Source of the DNA: Antitrichia curtipendula
Taxonomy: Eukaryota; Streptophyta; Bryopsida; Hypnales; Leucodontaceae
Length of the DNA stretch: 64,000 nt
Direction of reading: 5' to 3'
NCBI GenBank assembly: GCA_951230915.1
Contig: OX579635.1
Span: 29,698,001 to 29,762,000 of the forward strand
Position 1 is the first letter of the stretch, and every line of letters begins with the position of its first letter. Shown in pieces: positions 11,289-24,642 of the stretch. The notes beneath the pieces were generated by a model. That model saw only the letters and a list, made by a program, of their open reading frames with translations. It did not search any database and was not told where the DNA came from. The position numbers and the translations under genes are program-made.

Positions 11289-13204
11289 GTGTCTATATTG
11301 CAAACAAACTTCCCTTTTATATGATATTGTCTCTTTACAACAATTCTACTTGCCTTGCAATCTTCCGCTTATGTTTTACGTTTTTCCGTAATGTCTTCCT
11401 TCAATGTACTAATGTTGTCAAATGGCATTAGGTCTTCTTCCTTAACAACTTCCCCTTCAACGTCATCCAACTAAACCTCATACACAATGATGCAAACATC
11501 ATTAGCATCATTATGAATCTCAAAATTTGTGAACACATGACCTCCATCCATTTGCAAAAAGAAAGAAAGAAAGAAGCCCTAAATCCTAGAATGAAGGCAT
11601 GCTATAAAGAGTCTCAAAATTTATAGATCTAAACTTCTACCAGAAGCCTTTGGCAAATTGTTTTCAAACCATGGTAGAGAGAAATAGGCAAGTATATTAG
11701 AATTAGAAGGTAGATAAAGAGATGAGGCACATAAAAATAATGGATGTTGTTGTAGAAACACTAGAAGATGAATCCTAAATACAAATGATGCAAGCATGGC
11801 AAAGTTGGAGGTGCAAGAGTATGTTAATTACCTAGCAAACTTAAAAATCACAATTTGCAATTGAAAATTGAGAAAATCCATGAAGCGTCTTATAATTTCC
11901 ACATTCAAATCTCAAATGATTGCCCAAAGAAGAGTGTTGCTTCCAAAAAATTCACAAAACTAAAGTGGTGCAAGATATGGTGATGGAATGGAAGAAAATG
12001 AGGGGTGATTGCAAGAAACACCTAAACTAATTTTTGTCACACCTTGCATGCCGGTTTATTTTTTGGCTATAGCTTAACTTGTGTTCCGGCTCCAAATGAT
12101 TCAAAATTCACAAGTAAGGTAGCATGACTATTATATATTCTAGTTAATTATTTTTTAATCTTTTCATAAATATATTTTACTATCCAAAAATAGCCTCTAA
12201 TTTTTTATACACTTGCCAATTGGAGGTAGTACTATTCAATACCTCAAAAAGTTGAATTTAGAGCTGAAATTTGGAGAGAATGGTCTTCTAGTAGACTTGC
12301 AGCTACTATTGAAAGGAATTCTAAAGTAACTTATAATATATTGTATGAAAGTCCACAAAGTGTGCTTCTTTCTACTTGCATTTCAAAACATGAAAAATAT
12401 TATGTTGGTGGTTCTTTTGGTGAATGACCACATCCGTAGAATTGTTACAAATGGACAATTTAAAAAAAAAAATTCATCCTATTATATTACAAATAAAAAC
12501 ATTGAAGTATGAATCTGTCTTATGTTGTGATTTTTTATGCTCACACACTAGCATCATTGGATAAAAAATGCAAGTATATGAACATAGGTGTAAGTAGATA
12601 TCCTACAACCATTGAAGGTGCTTATAGCATAAACACCTATAATTTTAAATATCTATAGCATAGATACCCTATAATCATGGAAGATTTTTATAATATAGAC
12701 ACCTATAGTAGCAAACCTCATTCTAAATGGTGCAATTTAACCTAAAAAATAGTTTCTTCTCCACAATGAATTGCAATAAATTCATATAAAAAGATTGACT
12801 CTTATTCCATCAAATCTTCTTCAATAGAAGATCATATTTCAAAGAATTTTTTTTTTCTAAAATTAAAAAGTCAATTTGGCATAATTTAGATTCTCCAATA
12901 ATTTGCAACCAATTGTACCTAGTAGTTAAATTTGCAATAAAAATCCAAATTATTTATCATTGAATGATTTAGTACAAATCTTTCTAATGGTATACCACAA
13001 GCCTTGTTGGATTAAAATTCCACTCAATGGGGGGGACAATAGAGCAAAGACCATTGGAGCAAGAGGCGAAGGAGCATTGCATCCGTCAAGGAGAAGCTCT
13101 CGAGGGGGGTCGATCATGCTCTCCTCAGCATTAGCTGCTAGTATTGACAAGGCACCAAACAAGCGCATACAAGTACAAATGGACTAGAGCACACGTAAGC
13201 TACC
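11289..13204. other. AT-rich intergenic DNA
   Basis: No gene recognised. A short GC-richer piece at 13020-13190 gives overlapping open frames on both strands without any familiar motif. Confidence 0.5.
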
Positions 13205-13208
13205 TTAA

Positions 13209-14134
13209 CCCCTAAAGGACCAACATGCATTTTTTGGCAATATAGAAATTTTGGGCAGGTACTTGTGATTGGAGATTTTCATATTTTTGGCTGAAATTTT
13301 TACAGAAGTTGTGTGCAAGGAATATCTTTCATATGCACTAAATTTAATGACATTTGGAAGTACCAGTCAAAAGTTTTGACTTAATATGTTACTTTTTTTC
13401 TCGGCCAAGTAGTCTGGGCAGATCAGAAAAAAACACTTTTTTCAAAAACAAAAATTTGAAATTGATTTTCTAGAGTTATATATACGCGGAAAGCTTTTAA
13501 TCATTCCATTTTGACCAATGAGTCAAAAGTTATGAGGAGTTTTAGTTTGCGGGCATTTATGGAATCTCTACTCTGAAATAAACTTTGAAGTCCTTTATCT
13601 TACTCAATTTCCAATTATTTTTGAAAAAAATAAAATCATAGGATGTAGATTGTTTATTACAACATTTTGACTATTGGAATTGGCATTTTTCAATTCCGTA
13701 ATTAAATTCTTAACAATTTTGTATTTTGAATCATTCTCTACTTTGTTCTACTTACTATTTTTTCCTATATGTTGTACAATTTTCAATTATGTGAAAATTT
13801 TTAAGCATGTAGCCAACTTGTCTAGGAAAAAGAATCCAAAGAAGCACCACCATTTTGGACATTTTTTCATAGAAAAGTGAGCTTCTGAAGTGCAGCTGCC
13901 CGTTTTTTTGCAGTGTCAAAAAAATAATTTCAGTGATTTTGAATGCTTATATCTTGCAATCCACAAGGTGGAAATTTGTGAAATTTTTACCACATGTTTT
14001 CAAGTCAGTATACTACAAGATCCTACGGTTACATTTTTTTTTTTTTTTTTTAAATTTCAAAAATTTGGTACTTGTACTAAAAATGGCAGTTCTTCAGCGT
14101 TTTTGGTGAAAACATAGTCATGAAACTTTAGGGG
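13209..14134 (+). mobile_element. TTAA-flanked MITE, family A, complete copy
   Basis: Starts CCCCTAAAGGACCAAC after TTAA (13205-13208) and ends AAACTTTAGGGG before TTAA (14135-14138). The 926-bp body contains the family A landmarks: GGCAATATAGAAATTTTGGG near the left end, the TATATACGCGGAAAGCTTTT stretch, a GTGCAGCTGCCC block near 13891, and ACAAGATCCTACGGTTAC at about 14015-14032. It lies just upstream of the LINE remnant. It is non-coding. Confidence 0.85.
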
Positions 14135-16819
14135 TTAACCTTGTCACTTCTCGCTTTACTATTATTGCTATTGCACTAGGACAGCAAGCTCTTGCCAACT
14201 ATGACATGATTGAAGCTTAAATACAACAAGGGTATGACGCTGTTGTAGTACATATGCTTGCCTTTCAATAGATTAGCATCGTAATCATACTTGGAGGGCA
14301 CCTCGTTATGGAGGAGCATACTATACTTGCTAAGATGCCTTCTTGGGGAAAGACCCCCAAAGGCTGTCCGGGCCACGCGTTTCCCTTTCAGGCAATAGTT
14401 ACGGCCTAACTTATCTCCTAATGTCATTGCACTACTTGACCATGAAGCCTTATCTCTGTCCAAACTAACATTGATAGGCTTTGCCCCTACCAAACATCCT
14501 TCACGCATTGAGCTTCAAGAGTAGATTAACGTGAATCTTATAGAACCTTACATGACTATAAGTAGGATCCGTATGCTTCAACGTGGCTACTTTGTATTGA
14601 CTTTGCCAAGGAGGAGGGAGCTATAGTAGCCATGCAACAAAGCCCACTAACCTTCGGTGCTCACCAATTGTACTTACTCCCTTAGCAACTCCAATTCAAC
14701 CCCAAGGTCCTAAAGGGGATCAAAATTCCCCTATGGATTAGATTCCTACTATTGGACAATGTTTACTATAAAGCATTACGAGAGATTAGTGTGGCTATAG
14801 GAGAAGTTGTGTAGAGTGGGAAAGAAGAAGATTACCTCAAAAATCCTCAACGCATAGGGTTTGCATATTGATTGAAAACATCAGGAACTTCCTAGCCTCA
14901 ATCATCCTCCCGATTCCTAGGACTATAGGAGAAGTAGAAATCTTTCTAGAATACAAGGGCATTTCTTCACAATACAATTGTTGCTTCAAACTAGGACATG
15001 TAGAGGACAAGTGCCCAAACCCTAAATATTCTAAAAACCACAACAAATCCAAAGACAATACCAAAACAAAACAACCAAATACCGCCAGATTGCCTAGGTG
15101 TAGGTATCACACCTATACAATCAATCCAAAATCCAAATTCAACGTCACGAACTCCAACCAACCCCAACCAAATCCCTCGCCCAGCCGAGGGAATTGAAAA
15201 GAATCCAAACGGAGAAAAGGCACACCATGCCCCCCAATAGTTCCGACAAACAACAACGACAATAATCTTGTCTCAGTATCATTCCCATAGACAAGAACCC
15301 CCTCTATTCCAATAAACACTAACAACTTAGAGTAGGAAGTCCTACACTTCATGGACGACAACTTAACTATTATCCAACCAGCGGAGGGTTGGTAGATAAT
15401 AGGATCCAAAGGTAAGGTAATGCAACCCTCCAAAACACCACCTACAATTCGATTCGACCATGCAACATTAAAAAAAACACCATTTCATCTAGCATCCTAA
15501 AAGAACCCATCTGGACACAATTCAAATTCCTAAACATCCAATAGGGAGAAAAGAAGCTCTAAGTATGGCCGATTATCTTCACCAAGTGTGGAGGCTCTAT
15601 ACAATACTTGAGTTTATTTAATGGGGAGTTGCAAGGCACAAAAAACACCCTCCCCACCAATGGAGAGCAATTGAATGAAAGTCTACATACTTGCTTCTTG
15701 AACCAAATGGTAACAAATATGGAAGAGAATGTTGGCCCAAGTTGCCGTAGTCTAGCAAGCCGACGCTAGGATCCCTCAAAATGGATAACCAACTGGCAAC
15801 TACTTGACTATAGATCCCACACATATTATGTGGTCATGCTCATGGAACACACAGCCAACGATGATCTTTTCTACCTTAACGAGTCTTCACATCAGTGGAC
15901 TATCACGGAAGATCAGGAACCTGGATAAGCAAGGATTGAGATATGGATATAAATGCTAGGTTTTTATTGCAAATTCTAGAAAAATTCTTGCAAGTACTCC
16001 TAGAGTTGGAGAATAGCAGTATGATGACACCAATCGCTTCTCCAAAAGAAGAATCAAGCAACAATGAGAGCTCATCCAACTGGCTAGCCACAAAAAAAAC
16101 GCTCAATCCATGAGGAGGGCAATTCACAAAACACCTCTAGACATGACCCAATCAATACAATGGCAATTCACCAAGGCCATGAGCTTCCTATCCAATCTAA
16201 TCCACAAATAATAGCCAATCCCCAGCACCTACCAAATGAAGAACTCATTTTCAACAATCCAATAGACCCTAGCAATAATACAACAATAGAAAACTTCCCA
16301 AGCTTGTTTCAAGAAATTTAGGTCCACACAATCTTTAGGTCTGCCCCAAGACAAATTTCTGAATGTGCCCTCATATAAAGGCTTGCGAACAACCTCACAT
16401 GGCCTAGGATCAAAATCCTACAAACTGTATGGTTTGACCTCACAATACTCAAGAATTTGTTGTATTAAGAAGTCTCCTCGTGGTTCCAACCAATTGACCT
16501 AAGAAAAAAGTCTCCTAGATTAAAAACTTAGACATTAGGAAACAAATGCGACATGGAGACTCATACACAATGGTAATCTTAATCACACAGAATTTTACAA
16601 CTTCATCTTATAGATGGTGCAATAGCCTTAAGTTCTATGCCTTGAGCTTGATTAAAAATAGCACAACATTTAATCCCTCTTGGGACCAAATTGAACCTCT
16701 ACCCATCCAATCAAATGAGTAACATCAACATCAACATCTTAACATTGAATGTGTGCAACTTCTCCAGCAACTCACAAGGAGCTGAGAAAAGAAGAAGATT
16801 CCGTCAAATGGGCAAGAGA

Positions 16820-16998
16820 TTTTGCATATGTATTGTGTCCTTCCCTCACAAATGATTCCATTCTTTATTATAGTGTGGGCTAGGTTGATTGATGCTATGA
16901 TACCCGTCCCACCTCTATACTTGTTTGTCTCTAGGTTTCTTCCTTCCCATTATGTATTGTGTCCTTCTGTGAGGAAAAGACACAATACATATGCAAAA
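16820..16998. mobile_element. Small TIR element inserted in the LINE
   Basis: TTTTGCATATGTATTGTGTC at 16820-16839 is repeated inverted at 16979-16998, and the inverted match extends with mismatches to about 30 bp. The 179-bp insert interrupts the LINE endonuclease reading. A further inner copy of TATGTATTGTGTC at about 16951 forms a tight hairpin with the right end. Superfamily not determined; no clear target duplication seen. Confidence 0.6.
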
Positions 16999-17598
16999 TT
17001 GATGAACTAGAAATTGGTTTTGTGAACATATACATGCCTAATAGAGGAAAAGAAAGAGTGAATTCCTAGGACCTAATCAACTCTTCCCTCCCAATAGCGT
17101 CATCATGAACAATTATAGGTAATTTCAATATAGTAGTGTCAGAAGACGATAGAAGTGGTAATAAAAAAAACTAATCAAAGAAGACAAATTAGAAGTATGG
17201 GACAACCTAAATTTCAAATTAGGGTTAATAGATATCAATCATTTTGACAAATTTGACTCACCAAATTCTCTCCCTTTTTCCGAGATTAACAAAAGATATA
17301 CAAACCTATTGATGGACCATCTAAACAGAGTCCACGTAGGCAAATGGGCAAGAGACAAGTGAGAGAGAATCCAAATTGTAGAAGGCTTCAGCACCCTCTT
17401 GGACCACCTTCCTATCCTTGCCACATTTAGGAAAAAACAAAAAGGAACATAATTCAACAACCAATTCTAATTCAACAAAATTTATAGAAAATGAATCCAC
17501 AAAACTTTGCATAATTGAAAAATGGAATGAAGAACCTAGACCACCAACTAGAGGACAAGGATGGGACCTATGGATAGCAACAACCATAGCCAAAATCT

Positions 17599-18541
17599 AT
17601 GAATTCTGCCACTAAGAAGGAAAAAATTGAACTTGGACAAGGTGGAAAAGACTCACCTAATTCAAATCAATCCTTAGGTCAGTTGAGAGACTCCTACAAC
17701 AAAAATCACAGCGATGAATTTATCGTACAAGGTCTGAGAAAAGCTCAACATGAGCTAACGGAGAAAGAAACTAAACAAGCCAAGTGGGATACTATAAGAT
17801 CAACAACTAGGTGGTTTCAACTAGGCGGCAAGATGAAGAAGGAATTCTTTCTTGGGGTACAACAATTGAAATCCAACCCTCCAATTCAATTATTGATAGA
17901 CGATGATGGCCACAAATACAAGACTAATGAAGAAATTGCAAGTTTCACCACAAGCTACTACTAGGACTTGTTTAGGTCACAGGGCAAATCCAAAGAATGT
18001 CGCTACGCCAAAGATCATTGCTGGTCGGCAATCCCCTACAAGATAACAGCATCCAAAATTGAAACTCACCAAACCAATTGAAGCAAAGGAGCTTTGGAAG
18101 GCATTGAAGGTGCTACCCATGGGCCACACACTTGGAAGAGACGGGCTTCAAACGGAGTTTTATAAGGAGTTGTGGGACACTATAGGGAGTGACATCCACA
18201 AAGTCTACCACAAAGCACTACAAATAAGAAAATTTCACCACAAATTCAACACTAGCTTACTGTGTTTAATTCCTAAAAGTGGCAATAAATCCAACATAAA
18301 AAATTGGCGTCCAAAAACCTTATTAGGCATTATATACAAAATCATTGCTAAAATATTAGCTAGGAGACTTCAACTAGAGCTATTGGATTACCTAATCAAA
18401 CCTAACCATATAAGGTTTATTAAAGGCAAAAGCATCATTGATAACATATTTCTTGCCTTCAAGTCTATGGATTGGACATTTGAGTCATCACAACCAATGG
18501 TTATGTTACTCTTAGACTTTGAAAAGGCATATTATACTTAG
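17599..18541 (+). pseudogene. LINE reverse transcriptase, longest readable part
   Basis: The best-preserved part of the LINE: one frame from 17599 to 17964 and another from 18059 to 18541. The first holds the linker before the RT domain (KAQHELTEKETKQAKWD). The second covers RT fingers and palm, with LWKALKVLPMGHTLGRDGL, SLLCLIPKSGN, NWRP and the DFEKAYY motif in which the first catalytic aspartate of the palm is kept. The FADD motif lies 270 bp downstream in another frame. Frame breaks and stops separate these blocks, so no functional enzyme can be made. Confidence 0.8.
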
Positions 18542-20059
18542 AGTAGAATGGAGCTATCTCGAAGGCACCTTATCCACTATTGACTTCAACTAACAGTGGA
18601 TACAATGGATATAGGCTTTATATATAGATTCTTAGAATGTAGTAGGAGTTAATAACATCCAAAGTCTCACTTTCAAACTCTCCCAATTCATTAGCTGTTA
18701 GCTCCCTTTCTATACTTGTTTATAGCCAACAACCTTGGATATCTGTTAGAAAGCTAAGGTGTTCAAGGTCTTAGATTTCTTGACACAAAAGCTAATGTTA
18801 TTGACCAATAATTTGCAGATGACACTAATCTATACTTAGTAGATAACTTGGACAACCTCACTTGAGCCAAAGAGGCTTTAGACCTTTTTGCTACCGCCTC
18901 AAGTTCCAAAATTAATTGGCATAAATCAAATGCTATTTGGATAGGTAACTCATCCAGACCATTCAATTGGAGAAAGTTTGACTACATACATTGGTTAGCT
19001 CCAAGCAAAACCACTAAGTACCTCGGTTTTCCTATCGGATTCTAGACTATAATAGAATAAAGATTTAAGATTGTACACTAGAGCCTAAAGTAAAAACTTG
19101 CCTATTGGAGAACAACCAAGCTTTCACAAGGTAGTGGAGCCCTAATTGCCATTCAAATGTTTTTAGCATCTATTTGGTACCTATCCTCTTGTAGGGCCCC
19201 ACACCTTGATATAATCACAGAAGTTAAAAGCCTCATATGGAACTACATATAGTCAAGAGAGAGTGGAGAAAGGCGTTGCAAAGCCAAGGTTGGTTGGGAT
19301 TCACTCATCCAACCCAAAGAGCAAGGTGGAATCAAATTAATTGACTATACCTTGCAAATGCAAGCATTATTAGCCAAACTCATGGTTAGAGGCTTACTTC
19401 CTTGTAATGCCCCATAGAAAACACTCATTCAATACTGTATGTGCTCTATCCAACCTAAAGGGGGGGGGGCAAATGGCCATCCAACATCCACTTTATTCTA
19501 CACACCACTAGAGTTAGAGGCACCGGTTCTAACATGTGGTGGGCAATTTGGAAGGCCCAATGCCAAGTTAGACAAGGACTTATGTTCCAACAATCCAATG
19601 GCAAGGAAGCAACATGCAAACAAAACATTTTTTAGAACAAAGACTTGTTAGGAGAACACAACGGCATGTTTGGTGACTCATCTTATGCATACGGTTGTGC
19701 ATGGATGAAAAAACTTGTCACCAAGCTTTAGGACCTCTAGAACCACACTGCAAAGGATTGGAAGCATAATGTTGATCTTAAACTAACACTAGGTCATAGT
19801 TTCTCACCTAGCAGGAAGGAGGAAATTATTAACTCCATCCTCAACAATTGGTCAATGAACTAGTCTCTTCCATTTACAATGTTTGAATAGGTAATAGACC
19901 CCTACTCCAAACTGACACAATCATGTACCAAATGGTATGCCCTCACATAGGTAAACACTTTTATTGCTCCCATTCAAAATTCTATAGAGACCTTAAAAAC
20001 GAGGAACTCCAAGATCTCATGAAAAAGAACTAAGACGCACTATAGTAATCACTTGCAGA

Positions 20060-20117
20060 GGAGATCATATGTTTATAAGATTTTTAAAGGAGATCATATG
20101 TTTATAAGATTTTTAAG
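20060..20117. repeat. 29-bp tandem duplication at LINE 3' end
   Basis: Two adjacent copies of a 29-bp unit beginning GAGATCATATGTTTATAAG at the point where LINE similarity stops. It could be a tail-associated duplication or replication slippage. Confidence 0.6.
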
Positions 20118-20665
20118 GATGTTTGTGGGCTATGATGTACAATATTTTTTCATGATACATAGATGTGCATTTCAAAAATTGAATTTAAATTGGTCAACCA
20201 AATTGAATTTAAATTGGATTATAATACTACAAGCAAGCTTTGTAGGTAAAATACTACTATTCATGAGAAAAAGCATTTCAAGGTCAATTTCTCCATACTA
20301 ATATGAATCTTTAAACTTTTGACTTGAATGCACACTATTGCATTCAATAATCCAAAAAAATGTTATACAATGGTATTGAAACACCTTAAATATTACACTC
20401 TTTTTTCTCTTCATGTGGCCTCCTATCAAGATAATTGTTTATGCAAAATTCAACATTTTTGCCCATTTTTTGCGAATAAAAAACTATGGAAAATATTCAA
20501 CAACGATGTTAGAAAAACTAACAAGTTGGTTGTAAGTCAAGTGACACTAAAGTTAATGCAATTCCTTTCCAAAGACTTTCAAACGGTACTACAAGCATCA
20601 TGTAGCTTGACAAATAATCATAATATTATCCAACAATGATGACATGAAATCCCTTGGATTGCATG
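20118..20665. other. AT-rich intergenic DNA
   Basis: Spacer between the LINE and the next TTAA element. Open frames here are short and unrecognised. Confidence 0.5.
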
Positions 20666-20669
20666 TTAA

Positions 20670-21613
20670 CCCCTAAAGGACCAAACTGCGTTTTTTGGCA
20701 ACATAGCGATTTTGGGCAGCTCACTACGGATGGAGTTCTTCTTTTATTTCTTTGAAATTTTCACACAACATGTGCCTGAGGAGTAGCTTTAAGGCCCAAC
20801 AATTTTTGTAACTTTTGATAACATGGTTAAAAAGCTATTGCATGATATCTGATTTTCTTTGAACTTTGGGCAGCCCGGGCAGCTCAGAAAATTTCTTTAA
20901 AAATGACTTTTAAAAAAAATAAAAATTTGAAATTGGTTTATTAGATTTTTATCTATGTGGGAAGCTTTGGATCATCCCATTTTGATCGATGAGTCAAAAG
21001 TTATGAGGAGTTTTAGTTTGGGGTAGTTTGCCACTAGTTATAGAATCTATACATTACAAAAAAAGTTTGAAATCCTTTATTTAGTTTAGTTTTTAATATT
21101 TTTGGAAAAACAACAACAACATTAGTTGTAGATTGTTTATTAAAACATTTTTACCATTGGGATTGGAATTTTCCAATTCCATAAATAAATTGTTTACAAT
21201 TTAGTATTTTGGCTCATTTTCTACTTCTTTCTACTTACTATTTTTTTTGTACATGTTGTACAATTCCAAATGATTTGAAAATTTTCAAGCATGTAGCCAA
21301 CTTGAATTGAAGAATGAATCCAAAGAGTTACAACCATTTGGACTTTGTTTCATACAAATATTGCCTTCTGAAGTGCAGCTGCCCGGATTTTCGCAGTAGT
21401 AAAAAAAAGATTTTGTAACTTCTAACACTAATATCTTGCAATCTACACGGCGGAAATTTCTGAATTTTTTTTCACATCTTTTCAAGTCAGTTTACTAAAA
21501 GATCCTACGGTCAAATTTGTCCTAAATTGTTCTTTTTCTAAAATTTGGTGGTTGTTATAGAAATGACAGTTTTAAAGTGGTTTTGGTGAAAACATAGTCA
21601 AAACCTTTAGGGG
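20670..21613 (+). mobile_element. TTAA-flanked MITE, family A, complete copy
   Basis: Starts CCCCTAAAGGACCAAAC after TTAA (20666-20669) and ends AACCTTTAGGGG before TTAA (21614-21617). The 944-bp body is collinear with the copy at 13209-14134, including GATCCTACGG at 21501 and the GTGCAGCTGCCC block near 21375. Non-coding. Confidence 0.87.
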
Positions 21614-21617
21614 TTAA

Positions 21618-23930
21618 AAAAAATATCATACTTACAAATACGGAGAATGATTTAAAGAAAACCACCAAGGATAACAATCCTTTTCATTCATGTGAAATGC
21701 TCCTTCACCACTTGCTTTGATACCAATTTCTCCTTCCTCCTTCACTGGCTTGTTGGAAATTGAACTTTGAGACTATTTTCTTATTTATTTATTTATTAAT
21801 AAGGAGGAATCTTTTGCCTTGGTGAACAAGTTATGAGAAGATTCTAATATGACAAACCAACCAAACCTAACCCCAAAAGTGCCTTTCTTAATGTAATTTT
21901 TGTTTACCAGTTTTTTAAATTAAATTTTTCTTTCTTTCTTTTACAAATGAAATGGAATTCCATTGCAAAATATAAAATACAAAACTGCCAGCCACAGATG
22001 TCCTGGCGGGGAAAGAGGACCACACACAGAATTTTATTTACAATTATCCTTCTACATTAGAATAATCTCATTGTAAACACCCAGTACAATTTGTCATTTA
22101 TTTATTTTTCTTACAGTTGTGCTTTGAAGCTCAGTTGTTACCTACTGATCATCTCCACTCCTTGGTCTGAATTTTATATTTCCCAGTAACTTTGCGTCCT
22201 TCCAGGGCAATTGATATTCTCCCATGCATGCAGAACAGCACTACAATTGCACATGATTGAGCAGATTATGGTTTGATTAGTTCACCTATATAAGCCTTGT
22301 TATCAAGCAACTGGAGTACCTCAAATCTTCCAGTACTTGCTTGAGGATACTGTCATAGTGCATAGTGGTACTTCTACATCTCACCCCAGACCTCCGTCTT
22401 CTTCATTGATTTTCTTCATCAGCTAGTAAGACTAGACTAGCCAGGCAAACAAAGGCAAGCCCAGTAAACTAAGTTACCGTAAATTTCCATTCGTCTGTCT
22501 GTCTGCGTAGTGCAACTGAGCAGGTTGTGAACTTCAGTTGAACCTTTCGATGACTGCTGCTGCTGCTGCTGCTGCTGCCTGTCCGTCTGTCCTCCAAGGC
22601 CCAACTGCTAGGCTAACTAATTTCATTAGGGTGGGAATTTCATTTCTTCAAACAGTGACCCAAGTGCCGCAACCCACCTGCCCATTTGAGGAGTCCAGAG
22701 TCCGCAGACCTTCCCCAGGCTTGCACCTTTGCAACTGGCGCCCATGGATGGGTCAAAGAGCATATTGCAGACTCCCCTTGACTGCCTGGATAGAGCGGGG
22801 TTTGGAAGAGTAAGAGTTCCTGACCATGATGGCAGTTCTCCAGTCGAATTATATGTAACTGTAACCTCTTACATGAATGACTGTTTCAATATCCCAGACA
22901 AATTCTTTACTGCAGGCAGGGAGTGCAGATCGATGAGTGATTGTCGCCAATCCCAAGCCTCTTCTACACTCACCAAATGCAGTAGCTTAGTCATTCACTG
23001 GGACGGACCTGGTCTACTCTCCACAGGCTTCACCCTGCCCTGCCCTGCCCTGCCCTAAACCGCAGGGTTTGTACAACCAGGGGGTATTAAGTTGCACCGC
23101 ATACGTTAATGGCCAGGGCTTGTGCGAAAATGTGGAGTTTTGGAAAATGACATGATGGAGCCTTGGGAGTATCTACCCAAGCATCCAGGATTCTGTACAA
23201 AGTCCTTGGAAGTTCATGTGGTGGAAGGAAATGGAAGTTAAAGCAAATGTATTAACTTGGGTGAATGGAATGTCAACCAGGACAGATTACCCATGGTCTA
23301 TTATGTGGATGACTGGAAGTACGCGGAGTACATAACCAAAAAATCTCTTCTCAGGTCCGGGAACTGAACAAGAGCCCTTGCTGGGAGATTGACTTCATTG
23401 ATTCACATACATAGTGCTTGCCAACTGCCCGTTGGGGTCATCAAATGGGTTCGCTGTTTCCAAGATGCCCTCTCCCTCCCCTTGACCCCTTCCAACTAAC
23501 TTTGAGAGCTCCCAGTGACAGAATGAATGTGGGGGTAAAAGCCGGAAGGACGGACTTAATCACTTTCAAGAGGACACTAAGCTTACATACATTAGGGTAG
23601 AAGAAGATTGGTCAGTATTGGACACAATGTCATGGTGCCTTCTTCGCTGAAGAATATTCAAATTTGAATCCATTTGGAGAGCTTTCAAAAAACAAATCGT
23701 GTATTCTGTCTTATCCCTACGTTCAAAGTGCACAGGGAGTTTCATTGAAATGGCATATTTCATAGGCCATTTTCAAAACGTGCAATCTAAACTCTACAGG
23801 TATCATCTAGGATAGGTGTACATTTCAGACTGTGCAGTCTAAACCGTGAAAGTGACATCTAGGACTTGTGTACGTTTTAGACCATGTGGTCTAAATCGTA
23901 AAACTACCAAAGTTGTAGAATGGCACCATT
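21618..23930. other. Start of GC-richer host gene island, no gene recognised
   Basis: Composition rises from about 22 kb on. It contains a (CTG)n microsatellite (about 22554-22578) and a CCCTG run (about 23035-23056). Frames at 22729-23058 and nearby are open, but they start at non-ATG codons and show no domain I recognise. They could be decayed exons or a non-coding transcript. Confidence 0.4.
23775..23912. repeat. About 54-bp tandem repeat, 2.5 units
   Basis: The words GTGCAATCTAAA (about 23780), GTGCAGTCTAAA (about 23834) and ATGTGGTCTAAA (about 23884) recur with matching intervening sequence (CATCTAGGA). This is a diverged short tandem array next to a TTAA element. Confidence 0.5.
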
Positions 23931-23934
23931 TTAA

Positions 23935-24517
23935 CCCCTAAAGCCCTAAGGGTGTTTTCTGCCAAAAACCACTCAAAACTACCACTTCTGTTGTATTCAC
24001 TTAAGGAAACCAATTTTTTTTTTGTTTTTTTGGGAATTTAACCGTAGGATCTTGTACTTAACTTGTCTGAGATCATGTAGTAAAAATTTCATCAAATTTG
24101 ACCGTATGGATTGGAAGATATTAGCATTCAAAGTTGAACAAAAAGTTTTTTTCCAAGAAGATGCTTAAATTGCCCGAAAAACTAAGATTGTCCATAACTT
24201 TCTCATCCCTAGTCCAAATAGAATGAATCAAAGCTTCACGTATAGGTAAAAATATAATCTTTTAGGAAAAAAATTCAGAAAGAATTATTTTGACTTTTTG
24301 TAATTTTTTTTGGGCTGCCCGAGAATCTCCATTTCTTGCTCATTGTGTCATAACTTTTTCATCCAGCATCCGATTGAAACAAAAATTATATGTCCACAAA
24401 GCTCTTGCAAAGCTACACAACCTCAAAAAATCTCAAAAAAATTCACTTCAAATTGAGACAATAGGAACCTACCTGGACCCAAATTGTCCCCCAAGGGGAC
24501 AGGCGGGGCTTTAGGGG
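23935..24517 (-). mobile_element. TTAA-flanked MITE, family B, internally deleted
   Basis: TTAA (23931-23934) is followed by CCCCTAAAGCCC; GGGCTTTAGGGG-type right end precedes TTAA (24518-24521). Terminal repeats of about 12 bp. In reverse orientation it matches family B (41671-42584) at both ends, but the body is only 583 bp because a central block is missing. It carries the family's GTAGGATCTTGTA word in reverse near 24044. Confidence 0.75.
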
Positions 24518-24642
24518 TTAATGAAATTCCCCATTTATTTTAAAGCATATTTTTATTTTTGTTTTTGATGTAATTGATATATTGAGAGTCCAATAAAGCT
24601 GGAAATGGTCAAATTTTGTTTGCATTTTAATTAGTCCTTTAA

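Larger units (their letters stand above)
14200..20050 (+). pseudogene. Degenerate L1-type LINE (non-LTR retrotransposon)
   Basis: A full-length but heavily mutated LINE, readable on the plus strand only by hopping frames. ORF1-type protein: nucleic-acid-binding segment near 14700-14815 (YYKALREISVAIGEVV) and a zinc-knuckle-like motif (CCFKLGHVEDKC) near 14970-15015. Endonuclease: GNFN near 17115 and DHLPI near 17403. Reverse transcriptase: NWRPKTLLGIIYKIIAKILA near 18303, DFEKAYY near 18515 and FADDT near 18811. The C-terminal region reads KAKVGWDSLIQPKEQGGIKL near 19285. Stops and frameshifts are throughout, so it cannot move itself. The 5' limit is approximate. Confidence 0.8.

Noticed and set aside
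22729..23058. 109-codon frame in the GC-rich island
   Set aside because: TTG start, ends in a CCCTG simple repeat, no recognised domain. Kept only as unidentified sequence.
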